A stretch of 64,000 nt of DNA. It comes from Sphingobacteriales bacterium. Its GTDB lineage: Bacteria; Bacteroidota; Bacteroidia; Chitinophagales; UBA2359. A program made the translations under genes and the position numbers. Shown here one piece after another: positions 45,087 to 53,524 of this stretch. The stretch spans positions 248,001 through 312,000 of the forward strand of contig JADJTG010000014.1 of assembly GCA_016711285.1 (NCBI GenBank), in the 5' to 3' direction. Under the pieces are notes generated by a model. The model made no database searches. It was given only the letters and a program-made list of their open reading frames with translations, and was not told the origin of the DNA. How positions within the stretch are numbered: the first letter of the stretch is position 1; every line of letters starts with the position of its first letter.

Positions 45087-46925
45087 TTATTGCTCTACTT
45101 CCTCCTCATATATAACAATACCGGCAACTTTTTTAGCGCGTTTGCGCTCATTTTCGTCTAAGTGAATTTTTCGTAAGCGCAATGAGGTAGGCGTTACTTC
45201 CACAAGTTCGTCATCTTGAATATACTCCAAAGCCTCCTCCAAAGTATGTTTTTTGGGCGGAGCAAGGCGCACTTTATCATCGCTGCCCGAAGCTCGCACG
45301 TTGGTGAGTTTTTTGGTAATGCACAAATTTACTACCAAATCGCCCGGGCGGTTGTTTTCGCCGACCACTTGTCCGGTATAAACTGGTTCGCCATTGTGAA
45401 TAAAGAAAGTACCTTTGTCTTGGAGTTTATCCATAGAATAAGCAATGGCATCACCTGTTTCTTTTGAAATCATTGAGCCGTTGATTCGTTTTTCTATTTC
45501 GCCCTTGTAGGGTTCAAAAGACTGAAAACGGTGCGACATCACAGCTTCGCCGGCAGTGAGGTTGAGCAAATCGCTGCGCAAGCCGATGATACCGCGCGAA
45601 GGAATAACAAATTCCAGAATATTGCGGTCGCCTTTGAGCAACATATTGAGCATCTCTCCTTTGCGGCGCGTAACTGTATCAATCACTTTGCCGGCATACA
45701 TTTCGGGTACGTCCACTGTGAGTTCTTCCATCGGCTCACATCTTACACCTTTTATTTCTTTAATGATAACCTGCGGTTGTCCTACTTGGAGTTCGTAGCC
45801 CTCACGGCGCATAGTTTCTATCAAAATAGAAAGGTGCAATACACCACGCCCAAATACCTGAAAACGGTCTGCGCTATCGGTTTGAAGCACACGCATCGCC
45901 AAATTACGCTCCAATTCTTTATCCAAACGCTCTTTAATATGGCGCGAAGTCACAAATTTTCCTTCTTTACCAAAAAACGGCGAATCGTTGATGGTAAAAG
46001 TCATACTCATCGTAGGCTCATCAATAGAAATAGGAGCCATTGCTTCCGGATTTTCAATATCGCTGATGGTATCGCCGATTTCAAAATTATCCAAACCTAC
46101 CAATGCACAAATCTCACCCGCCTCCACTTGCTCTACTTTCTTTTTGCCAAAACCTTCAAAAACATACAATTCCTTGATTTGGCAGCGTTGTTGTGCACCA
46201 TCTCTTTTGATGAGTAACACTTGTTGGCGTTCTTTGAGCAAACCTCTGAACAAACGCCCCACCGCAATACGACCGATATAATTGGAATAATCCAAAGAAG
46301 TAATTTGCATTAGAGTAGTTCCTTCCGACACTTTCGGAGCAGGAATATGCTCAATAATGGTATCTAAAAGCGGAGCAATAGTGTCTGTTTTTTGTTTCCA
46401 ATAATGATTCATCCAACCTTGTTTGGCAGAGCCGTATAAGCAGGGAAAATCCAATTGGTCTTCGGTAGCATCTAAAGTACACATCAAATCAAATACTTTT
46501 TCGTGTACTTCGTCGGGGGCGCAATTTTCTTTATCTACTTTATTAATCACTACTATCGGTTTTTTGCCCAAAGCCAAAGCCTTTGACAATACAAAACGGG
46601 TTTGTGGCATCGGTCCTTCAAAGGCATCGACGAGCAAAATAACGCCGTCAGCCAAATTGAGTACACGCTCCACCTCCCCACCGAAATCGGAGTGACCCGG
46701 TGTGTCAATAATATTGATTTTATATTCTTTATAACGAACCGAAACGTTTTTGGAAACGATAGTAATGCCACGCTCGCGTTCCAAGTCGTTGGAGTCCATA
46801 ATCAGTTCGCCGACTTGTTCGTGGTCTTTGAAAAGTTTGCCCATAATGAGCATTTTATCCACCAAAGTCGTTTTTCCGTGGTCAACGTGGGCAATGATGG
46901 CAATGTTTCGGATATTCTGTTGCAT
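45087..46925 (-). CDS. typA: Translational GTPase TypA/BipA
   Basis: Ribosome-associated GTPase of 612 residues related to EF-G, with roles in ribosome assembly and stress. The start is taken at the ATG at 46925 (MQQNIRNIAIIAHVDHGKTT), not a longer in-frame leader at 46952. GTPase motifs: G1 AHVDHGKTTLVD, G2 RERGITI, G3 DTPGHSDFGGEV, G4 NKVDK and G5 GSAKQGW. Domain III/V segments (GRGVLHLSILIETMRREGYEL, MLKGDRNILEFVIPSRGIIGLRSD) and the BipA-specific C-terminal domain (NVRASGSDDKVRLAPPKKHTLEEALEYI) follow. It is a single gene with its own terminator. Confidence 0.98.
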   Translation of the reverse strand: MQQNIRNIAIIAHVDHGKTTLVDKMLIMGKLFKDHEQVGELIMDSNDLERERGITIVSKNVSVRYKEYKINIIDTPGHSDFGGEVERVLNLADGVILLVDAFEGPMPQTRFVLSKALALGKKPIVVINKVDKENCAPDEVHEKVFDLMCTLDATEDQLDFPCLYGSAKQGWMNHYWKQKTDTIAPLLDTIIEHIPAPKVSEGTTLMQITSLDYSNYIGRIAVGRLFRGLLKERQQVLLIKRDGAQQRCQIKELYVFEGFGKKKVEQVEAGEICALVGLDNFEIGDTISDIENPEAMAPISIDEPTMSMTFTINDSPFFGKEGKFVTSRHIKERLDKELERNLAMRVLQTDSADRFQVFGRGVLHLSILIETMRREGYELQVGQPQVIIKEIKGVRCEPMEELTVDVPEMYAGKVIDTVTRRKGEMLNMLLKGDRNILEFVIPSRGIIGLRSDLLNLTAGEAVMSHRFQSFEPYKGEIEKRINGSMISKETGDAIAYSMDKLQDKGTFFIHNGEPVYTGQVVGENNRPGDLVVNLCITKKLTNVRASGSDDKVRLAPPKKHTLEEALEYIQDDELVEVTPTSLRLRKIHLDENERKRAKKVAGIVIYEEEVEQ

Positions 46926-47114
46926 AATATTTTGTGAGTAAATACGGTACAAAAATTTACCGTATTGAATTCGGCGTGCAAAGGTAGCAGTTTTTTTAAT
47001 GTAAAACTCTTTTTGGTGAAAAAAAAAAAAAAACTTAAAATAAGAACAATCTATGTCGTAAATTTGAGGGTTTTTGTTTTTAAAAACCCCTAATAAAATA
47101 AAGAAAAAAAGAGT

Positions 47115-49574
47115 ATGAAAAGATTTTTTGGCATATTAGTATGGATATGCTTCTGTAGTATGGCGATGCAATCACAAAACGCCACTTTTCGGGTAATGAG
47201 CTATAATTTGCTCAATTTTCCTAATCCGAGCAATAACAATACTTTAGGAAATGATACGGCACGCATACACGATTTTTCGTTGATTGCCACCGCCATTAAT
47301 CCTGATATTATTATTATGGAGGAGTTTGTAGGTTTTGACGCTACCAAAGCAAATGCTTTGCTCGCCGGCCTCAACAACGAAAGCAGCAAAACGTATGCTC
47401 GCACCAATATGTTTAGTGCGCAAAACAGCGGCGATTTGGGTATTATGTTTTTCTACAACACAGCTTTGCTCACATTGGAAGCCTCTACGATTATTCCGCC
47501 GACTACAACTACTGCCGCCGGCAATTTGAGTCCGCGCAATCACGCCCACTACAAACTTTATTTCAACGACCCCAATTTGCCGATACATGGTATCAAAACC
47601 TATTTGGACTGTTTCGGCGTACACCTCAAAGCTGGTGATAAAGCAGGCGGTGCCGATAACCCCTATATTCGCGAAGTGGGAGCTATTGATTTGATGAATT
47701 ATATAGAAAACAATCTAGGCATTTCTGCCAATATTGTTGTGGGCGGCGATTTTAATATGTACAGTGCCAACTACACCAATTCCTCTTCTTCTGTATATGA
47801 ACCCGCTTACGGACAATTCATTAATACCACCAATTACCCCAATAATTATCTCAATGATGTAATAGGTCCCTGGACGCGTGAAAATTCCTGCTGTACGGCG
47901 GCATTTACACAATCACCCATTTCTGCCAACTATACACCCAGCACCTATGGCAACAGTAGTGCGGGCGGCGGCTTAGATGACCGTTTTGATTTTATCTGGA
48001 TGGATAATAGTGCTAAAAATGCAGATGGCGGCGGCTCAATTCCTGACATTGCTTATGTTGCCAATTCGTATTCGCCTTTTGGAAAAGAAGGTGTGCCGAT
48101 GAACGGTGATGTATTAGATGGTACAAACGCTTTAAAAAATGAACTCCGCACTATGTCAGACCATTATCCGATATACGCCGACTTTACAGTGACTTATCCG
48201 AATAGTGGGGCTGTGTGTAGTGTTATTTCTTTGGCGGCAGGTACTACCGGAGCTTGCGACAGCACTACACTCACTTACACTCAGGATATTATAGTATCAT
48301 ATTCCAATGCACCCACTACCGGAAATCTGATAGTGAACGGACAAAGTTTTGCCATTGGCGTAAGCCCGCAAACTGTCACGCTCACCAATTTGCCCGCCGA
48401 TGGCTTGTCTGTCAGTGTAAGTGCTTCATTTAGTGCCGACCCCACTTGTGCGCTTACTATCTCTAATCTGTTCACCGCACCCGCGCCTTGCACATCTTCC
48501 GGCGGCGGTACTATTGCTTGTCCTTTGTTGATGACAGGTATCATTGATGGTCCTCTTACAGGCGGCGTACCCAAAGCTGTAGAATTGTATGTGATAGAAA
48601 ATATTGCTAATTTGAGCCTTTACGGTTTGGGCAGTGCCAACAACGGCGGCGGTAGCGATGGACAAGAGTTTACTTTTCCAGCGGTGAGTGCGGCGGCAGG
48701 TACATTTATATATGTGGCGAGTGATAGCCTCGGTTTTGCTGATTTTTTCGGTTTTGCTCCTGATTATATCAGTGGTGCAGTAGCCGTAAATGGTGATGAT
48801 GCTATTGAAATATTTTGTGAAGGCTCAGTCAGTGATACTTTTGGCGATATAACTTATGCTTCTGCTACCGGCTTGCCTTGGTTGTATATGGACGGTTGGG
48901 CATATCGCAATGATTGTGCAACGCCAACGGCTACCTTTGATACCGCCGACTGGACATACAGTGGGCAAAATGCTTTGGATTTTCAAACAACCAACGCTAC
49001 GGCTACTCTTCCTTTTCCCATCGGTACTTATCAGCCCTGCCCGCCGACCTCTACCTGCGAAATAACAATAGATTTAATGACCCCCTCTGATAATCTGAGC
49101 GACAGCACTTATACTGTCAGCGTGGATTCTGTCATCAATGCTTACAACAGCGTTTATTTTGGATATAGCGGCACTGCCTACACCGTGCTTTATAACGCCG
49201 GAAATTACATAGACTTTTTCCCTGATTTTTATGTAAATGCCGATACATTTTCAGTATTTGATGCCGTGATACAGCCTTGTTCTGCTGTTGCAAAAACACA
49301 GCGCAACACAATAAAAAATATAAATTATATACTACCGAATACAAAAACCTTACAATTTTATCCTAATCCGGCACAGGATAATTTGAATATCTTGGTAGAA
49401 GAAACAGGTGTATTGGAGATTTACAATATGTCGGGGCAATTGATGAAGCAGGTTAAAAATGCCGACAGCCGCATTTTTAATATTTCTATTGCCGATTTGC
49501 CGAATGGTATTTATGCCCTCCGCTACACAGGCGAGCAGGACAGCCGTACCGAAAAGTTAGTGATTTCAAGATAG
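47115..49574 (+). CDS. Secreted endonuclease/exonuclease/phosphatase-family protein with lamin-tail-like and T9SS domains
   Basis: Secreted protein of 819 residues; the signal peptide ends MAMQSQ. Residues of about 22-360 form an EEP domain: FRVMSYNLLNF, PDIIIMEEFVG, VHLKAGDK, VVGGDFNMYSAN (catalytic Asp-x-Asn) and MSDHYPIYADF (Ser-Asp-His), so a DNase or phosphodiesterase is likely. A beta-rich segment follows. A lamin-tail-like domain is at about 470-620 (GVPKAVELYVIENIANLSLYGL, GTFIYVASDSLGFADFFG). A type A T9SS sorting domain closes the protein (LQFYPNPAQDNLNILVEE, LPNGIYALRYTGEQ). It is probably surface-bound or released and could act in nutrient scavenging from extracellular DNA. Confidence 0.9.
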   Translation: MKRFFGILVWICFCSMAMQSQNATFRVMSYNLLNFPNPSNNNTLGNDTARIHDFSLIATAINPDIIIMEEFVGFDATKANALLAGLNNESSKTYARTNMFSAQNSGDLGIMFFYNTALLTLEASTIIPPTTTTAAGNLSPRNHAHYKLYFNDPNLPIHGIKTYLDCFGVHLKAGDKAGGADNPYIREVGAIDLMNYIENNLGISANIVVGGDFNMYSANYTNSSSSVYEPAYGQFINTTNYPNNYLNDVIGPWTRENSCCTAAFTQSPISANYTPSTYGNSSAGGGLDDRFDFIWMDNSAKNADGGGSIPDIAYVANSYSPFGKEGVPMNGDVLDGTNALKNELRTMSDHYPIYADFTVTYPNSGAVCSVISLAAGTTGACDSTTLTYTQDIIVSYSNAPTTGNLIVNGQSFAIGVSPQTVTLTNLPADGLSVSVSASFSADPTCALTISNLFTAPAPCTSSGGGTIACPLLMTGIIDGPLTGGVPKAVELYVIENIANLSLYGLGSANNGGGSDGQEFTFPAVSAAAGTFIYVASDSLGFADFFGFAPDYISGAVAVNGDDAIEIFCEGSVSDTFGDITYASATGLPWLYMDGWAYRNDCATPTATFDTADWTYSGQNALDFQTTNATATLPFPIGTYQPCPPTSTCEITIDLMTPSDNLSDSTYTVSVDSVINAYNSVYFGYSGTAYTVLYNAGNYIDFFPDFYVNADTFSVFDAVIQPCSAVAKTQRNTIKNINYILPNTKTLQFYPNPAQDNLNILVEETGVLEIYNMSGQLMKQVKNADSRIFNISIADLPNGIYALRYTGEQDSRTEKLVISR

Positions 49575-49607
49575 TAGTGATGAACTATTGTTTTTTATGC
49601 GGTTTAA

Positions 49608-49650
49608 ATAACAAAAGCGGCGGTCTGAAAAAGACCGCCGCTTTTGTTAT
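49608..49650. terminator. Strong bidirectional terminator
   Basis: A perfect 19-bp stem (49608-49626 with 49632-49650; core AGCGGCGGTCT) has a GAAAA loop. It lies between the convergent nuclease and beta-barrel genes. Confidence 0.92.
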
Positions 49651-49667
49651 TATGGCAATATGTTTTT

Positions 49668-50546
49668 TTAATTTATTTGAAAAATCCTTGAAATATTAAA
49701 TCCGAAATGAATGTCGCCTTTGGTGAAATCGTTGGCGGTTTCGGTGATAAAGGCTCTTTCGTTCATACCGGAGGTATTGCTGAAATGCAGTTGAAAAACG
49801 TGACCGCCGGTTTCGATATCAAAACCGATGGAAAGCGGATTATAAAAAACGCTTTCCGCATAGCCGTTGGCAACATAAAAATAGTCCAATGTGAGGGCTA
49901 CGCGGCGACTCAGGCGCAGGCGACTTCCGATGCCTAAGCTATAAATATCGTGTTTGTCTTCGGTATCGGCGATAAGATTGCGGTGCACGAGGGTAGGGGC
50001 GAGTTGCAGCGTAAAAGCATCGCTGAATTTGCGCCCTACAATTAATTGATGATAATACGCCAAACGCGAAGTGAAGTAATTTTCGCGCTCCGGCTCTGAC
50101 CATTTGAGCGTATTGTACGTTATTCCCGACACAAGAATAACGGACACCGGAAACACACGCTTCCCTTTAGATTGGTGTGCAAGGCGGTATTTAGCGTAAG
50201 CGTCTATTTCTTTGCGGTAGCTGCTGCGCCCCACGCCAACCGTGAAATTTTTGGAAATCCCATAGTCCAACCCCAAACGAATAGTAGCTCCATCTAAGCC
50301 AAAAAACTCATAAGCACCGCCGCTCAACTCCGAAAAACGATGCAAAATACGGAAATCCAAAGCTCCTTTGTGAAGCATTTCCATCGAGTGGGCATTGATG
50401 ACACGCGGCGACTTGAAAGCAGAAATTACATATTCGGTTTCGGGTTCATCGGGTCCGAGGGCATCTAACAAGCTATCTTCCTCCTCTTGTGCAGTTGCCT
50501 GAAAAGCAGTAATTAATAAAGTAAAAACAAGTAAAATGTGTTTCAT
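49668..50546 (-). CDS. Outer membrane beta-barrel protein (DUF5777-like)
   Basis: Exported protein of 292 residues starting at the ATG at 50546 (signal MKHILLVFTLLITAFQATAQ). After a short acidic segment (EEEDSLLDALGPDE) come alternating amphipathic strands: VISAFKSPRVINAHSMEML, LDFRILHRFSELSGGAYEFFGLDGA, TVGVGRSSYRKEIDAYAKYRL, and a C-terminal aromatic-rich strand. The pattern fits the Bacteroidota DUF5777 barrel family, function unknown. It lies downstream of the YceI and haem-lipoprotein genes on the same strand but beyond a terminator, so it may be expressed separately or by read-through. Confidence 0.82.
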   Translation of the reverse strand: MKHILLVFTLLITAFQATAQEEEDSLLDALGPDEPETEYVISAFKSPRVINAHSMEMLHKGALDFRILHRFSELSGGAYEFFGLDGATIRLGLDYGISKNFTVGVGRSSYRKEIDAYAKYRLAHQSKGKRVFPVSVILVSGITYNTLKWSEPERENYFTSRLAYYHQLIVGRKFSDAFTLQLAPTLVHRNLIADTEDKHDIYSLGIGSRLRLSRRVALTLDYFYVANGYAESVFYNPLSIGFDIETGGHVFQLHFSNTSGMNERAFITETANDFTKGDIHFGFNISRIFQIN

Positions 50547-50585
50547 AAAAATGAATAAAAATAAATAGAAGCATGAATAAAAAAA

Positions 50586-50613
50586 GCCCTTGCGCTTATC
50601 CAAGCACAAGGGC
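50586..50613 (-). terminator. Terminator after the YceI gene
   Basis: Arms GCCCTTGCGCTT (50586-50597) and AAGCACAAGGGC (50602-50613) pair with one C-A mismatch. On the minus strand a T-run follows, so it ends leftward transcription from the redox cluster, 50 bp after the YceI stop. Confidence 0.78.
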
Positions 50614-50662
50614 AGATATATAATTACAAAAACAAAAAACAGAACAACATATTCAATAGCAA

Positions 50663-51214
50663 CTAAGGCGCAGCTTCTAAGGCTACATCTACGGTAATTT
50701 TTATGCTGTTGCTAATATTTTCTTTCACCAAAGCCGGAATTTGAATATCGTATTCCGACAACAATAAATTAAATTCGGAATTGCCGCTCACTTTACCGCC
50801 TTTTATAGTAAAAGTACCTTTGGCGTTAATGTCTTTCGTAACGCCGTGCATCGTCATCTGACCCGAAATAACAGCCGGATAAGTGCCGTCTTTTTGGAAA
50901 TCTATCGAAGAAATATTGGAAATTTTACCTTTGAAAGTAGCTTTGGGAAATTTGTCGCTTTCCACATAATTTTCATTAAAATGCTCCTGCATCAGGGCTT
51001 TTTCGAATTCAAAGGCTTTCATCAATACTCCAAATTCCATTTTTCCGGTGGCGGCATCTACCACGCAACTTACTTTTTTATTTACTGCCTCAATGTTTTC
51101 GGCAGATGATTTGGAAAAGAAAGAAATAGTGCCATTTTTGGTAAAATAACGTTGTGCTTGTGCACTGTTTACTGCAAAAATCATTGCAATGCTTAACAAG
51201 AATAAGCGTTTCAT
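50663..51214 (-). CDS. YceI-family periplasmic protein
   Basis: Exported lipocalin-like protein of 183 residues, start ATG at 51214 (signal ends NSAQAQ). YceI features: GTISFFSKSSAENIEAVNKKVSCVVD, the segment NYVESDKFPKATFKGKI, and GQMTMHGVTKDINAKGTFTI. YceI proteins bind isoprenoid or amphiphilic ligands such as polyprenyl quinones, which would suit a neighbourhood of haem-binding lipoproteins. It is 40 bp downstream of the OB-fold gene and ends before a terminator, probably the last gene of a four-gene leftward operon. Confidence 0.9.
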   Translation of the reverse strand: MKRLFLLSIAMIFAVNSAQAQRYFTKNGTISFFSKSSAENIEAVNKKVSCVVDAATGKMEFGVLMKAFEFEKALMQEHFNENYVESDKFPKATFKGKISNISSIDFQKDGTYPAVISGQMTMHGVTKDINAKGTFTIKGGKVSGNSEFNLLLSEYDIQIPALVKENISNSIKITVDVALEAAP

Positions 51215-51254
51215 AAAAGATAATTGATTAAATTGTTTTGTTTGAGGTGAAAAA

Positions 51255-51671
51255 TTATTTTTCAAGAGCACAGCGTACCAGTACTACATCGGTGAGCATT
51301 CCGGTACAAATGCCTTTGACTTTTACATTATCGCCGGGTTTAATGGAGGCTGCGCTTTCATTGTGCCGCTCGTCCATCTGGCAACTCACGCTGCTGATTT
51401 CGGCAGGGTCGCCGAGTTCTAAAGTAATCACACCTTTGTCGTCTTTGCTCACATTTTTTACTGTTCCCTGCACAGCAATGGTTTTGTTGAGATAGTCGGT
51501 ATTAGCTTTGGTTTCGTCGTTGCTGTAGGCTGCCACTAAATCAGTAGAGCTGATGTTGAGGTCGGCAGCGGCTTTGCTCACATCGACAGCTTCGCGATTA
51601 AATTCGGCATAGCCGTAATATGTGCCGCCCAAAATTCCGAGCAGCAACAAAATCAAAATAATTTTTTTCAT
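51255..51671 (-). CDS. Membrane-anchored OB-fold protein (tRNA_anti-like)
   Basis: Protein of 138 residues. One N-terminal transmembrane anchor or signal (IILILLLLGILGGTYYGYAEF) is followed by a helix (SSTDLVAAYSNDETKANTDYL) and an OB-fold core (KTIAVQGTVKNVSKDDKGVITLEL, IKPGDNVKVKGICTGML, VVLVRCALEK). This is the small periplasmic tRNA_anti-like form of the OB fold, whose ligand is unknown. Position between YceI and the haem-lipoproteins suggests a part in the same envelope redox or metal function. Confidence 0.83.
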   Translation of the reverse strand: MKKIILILLLLGILGGTYYGYAEFNREAVDVSKAAADLNISSTDLVAAYSNDETKANTDYLNKTIAVQGTVKNVSKDDKGVITLELGDPAEISSVSCQMDERHNESAASIKPGDNVKVKGICTGMLTDVVLVRCALEK

Positions 51672-51725
51672 CTTTTCTTCTTTTGATTTTTTAATATTAA
51701 TAAAAAAATGTTTTCTGAGTTTTCT

Positions 51726-52115
51726 TTAATTATTCAAAGCACCCCCTGCAATCCAGTCGTTGATTTTTTCCAAATCACAACTTCCTAATTTTTGACCCGA
51801 AGGCGGCATTACTGAAAATCCGCTTTCGTGATTAACCGAACCTTTTAGTTTGCCATTATCAACTAAGGCTTTTACAGTGGCATAGCTATCCACCACAATA
51901 TTACCCAATGCCAAATTTTGAGCATGACAACCGTAGCAATTAGTTGCTAAAACAGGTGCTACATGCGTGCTGTATGAAGCAGTGTCAGAGTAGCAATTTT
52001 GGGTAGTATCAGTATTTGCGGGATATAATTCCTCCTCTACATCATAATAGCAAGCTGACAAGGAAATAAAAAATATTGCGCATAAGACACAAGCTGTAAA
52101 ACGAATAATATTCAT
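51726..52115 (-). CDS. Mono-haem c-type cytochrome-like lipoprotein
   Basis: Lipoprotein of 129 residues; lipobox SLSAC with Cys22. The mature protein has one haem c motif (CYGCH, in HVAPVLATNCYGCHAQN). A downstream Met in SVMPPSGQKL could be the second axial ligand, and a C-terminal IxxWIxxGALNN segment follows. It is clearly paralogous to the last 90 residues of the protein encoded next upstream (HxSGFSxMPPSG and WIxxGALNN are shared). It probably carries electrons at the outer or inner membrane surface. It is the second gene of the leftward cluster, 38 bp after the larger lipoprotein gene. Confidence 0.85.
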   Translation of the reverse strand: MNIIRFTACVLCAIFFISLSACYYDVEEELYPANTDTTQNCYSDTASYSTHVAPVLATNCYGCHAQNLALGNIVVDSYATVKALVDNGKLKGSVNHESGFSVMPPSGQKLGSCDLEKINDWIAGGALNN

Positions 52116-52153
52116 ATATTTTATTGTAAATAAATTTATTATAAATAAAAATA

Positions 52154-53323
52154 CTAATTATTTAATGCGCCCTGATTAATCCACGCTTCAATTTTGGTAA
52201 TATCACATTCAGGCAACATAGTGCCGCTGGGTGGCATTGCTGAAAATCCGCTTTGATGCTTAATTGCCCCCAACAAAGAGCCTTCATCTACTTTTGATTT
52301 TACACCCGTGTAAGTATCTAAAATAACATTACCCAGGTGTGCTGCCGTGCTATGGCACGCTCCGCAATTAGATGATAAAATGGGCGCAATGTCTTGAGAA
52401 AAACTCATATTATCGGTAGGGCAGGTATCGGTATCAGGGGTACAGGTGAGGTTGAGCGCACCTTGTGCTATCCATTTATAAATAAGCTGAATTTGGTCGG
52501 CACTCAGAGGAGCATAAGGCGGAGGGGGCATAACATTATTTGGATTATCCTCCACCAATACTTCATAGAGTTCACTTTGCAAAGGGCTGAAATCATTGAC
52601 ACCGCCTGTTTGCATTACTTTGGCATAAGTGGTTAAATTCACACCTTCTTTTGGCGAAACAGCATCGTGGCAAGCGTCCATAGCACAGTTTGCCAACAGA
52701 AGTGGTAATACTTGTTGTGAAAAATACACAGAATCGGGGGAGCAGGGGTCTGTATTCACAGGCGAGTTTACTACCACCGATACGGAGGCTTGGTCGTCTT
52801 CGCTGCTGCTACTGTTATTGGGTGTAGAGTCTTTATCCTCCTGGTCGGCGGCGACTACCTGAACCGTATTTACCACCGTGCCTGCAGCAGTAGTTTTAGC
52901 AGTAATTAAAAGAGAGGCATTGCTGCCATTTGTCAAAGTACCTATTGACCACTCGCCGATAGGGGAGCTATAAGTGCCATTGCTCGCCACCGAAGACACA
53001 TAATCGAGTCCGGCGGGCAACACATCTTTTACTTTGATGCCTGTTGCGATGGTATCGCCTTCGTTGCTGATGCTAATAGTATAGGTAATATTATCCCCCA
53101 CAGTGACAGTGCTTGTGCTGACAGTTTTAGTCAGTTTCAAATCAATGGCAAGTGTGTCGTTGTTGGTATTGGTAGTATCAATGGGATTATCCGTTGTATC
53201 TATCGGATTATCCGTAGTGTCCGTAATATCCACAATTTCAGGTATGTCGTGCTTGCACGCCGACACAATACTTAATATAAACAGTACACAAAAGGCACTA
53301 ATAATAACAATTGTTTTTTTCAT
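52154..53323 (-). CDS. Lipoprotein with DUF11-like repeat and two cytochrome c-type domains
   Basis: Lipoprotein of 389 residues; lipobox SIVSAC with Cys23. A Thr/Asp-rich linker with short repeats (TTDNPID twice) is followed by a DUF11 Ig-like domain (about residues 60-170: LTKTVSTSTVTVGDNITYTISISNEG, VLPAGLDYVSS). Then comes a cytochrome domain with CAMDACH, an unusual CX4CH spacing, with NNVMPPPPYAPLS downstream. A second cytochrome domain has CGACH and SAMPPSGTMLPE. The second domain is close to the next gene's product. It is the first gene of the cluster and probably a surface or periplasmic electron-transfer protein. The CX4CH motif may bind haem less usually, or not at all. Confidence 0.83.
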   Translation of the reverse strand: MKKTIVIISAFCVLFILSIVSACKHDIPEIVDITDTTDNPIDTTDNPIDTTNTNNDTLAIDLKLTKTVSTSTVTVGDNITYTISISNEGDTIATGIKVKDVLPAGLDYVSSVASNGTYSSPIGEWSIGTLTNGSNASLLITAKTTAAGTVVNTVQVVAADQEDKDSTPNNSSSSEDDQASVSVVVNSPVNTDPCSPDSVYFSQQVLPLLLANCAMDACHDAVSPKEGVNLTTYAKVMQTGGVNDFSPLQSELYEVLVEDNPNNVMPPPPYAPLSADQIQLIYKWIAQGALNLTCTPDTDTCPTDNMSFSQDIAPILSSNCGACHSTAAHLGNVILDTYTGVKSKVDEGSLLGAIKHQSGFSAMPPSGTMLPECDITKIEAWINQGALNN

Positions 53324-53524
53324 TTTTTTAGATTTTCAGTATAAAGTAGAGATAAAATCAATTAAAAATAAAGTTTAAACATCATTTTTTTGCGAAAGTA
53401 ATTGAAAGTTTTTGTAAAATGTTATTTTACGAACAAAAATATCTCTAAATTGAAGCTAAGGTTATAAAAAAAATTATTAATCTTACTTATTCAAATTTAT
53501 ATTTTTTATTAAAATATCTATATT

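Noticed and set aside
45531..46217. Plus-strand ORF of about 230 codons opposite typA
   Set aside because: Antisense of well-conserved TypA domains; no independent motif or start context.
47020..47040. Long A-run upstream of the secreted nuclease gene as a special element
   Set aside because: It is a simple homopolymer in an AT-rich promoter region, with no paired arm or repeat.
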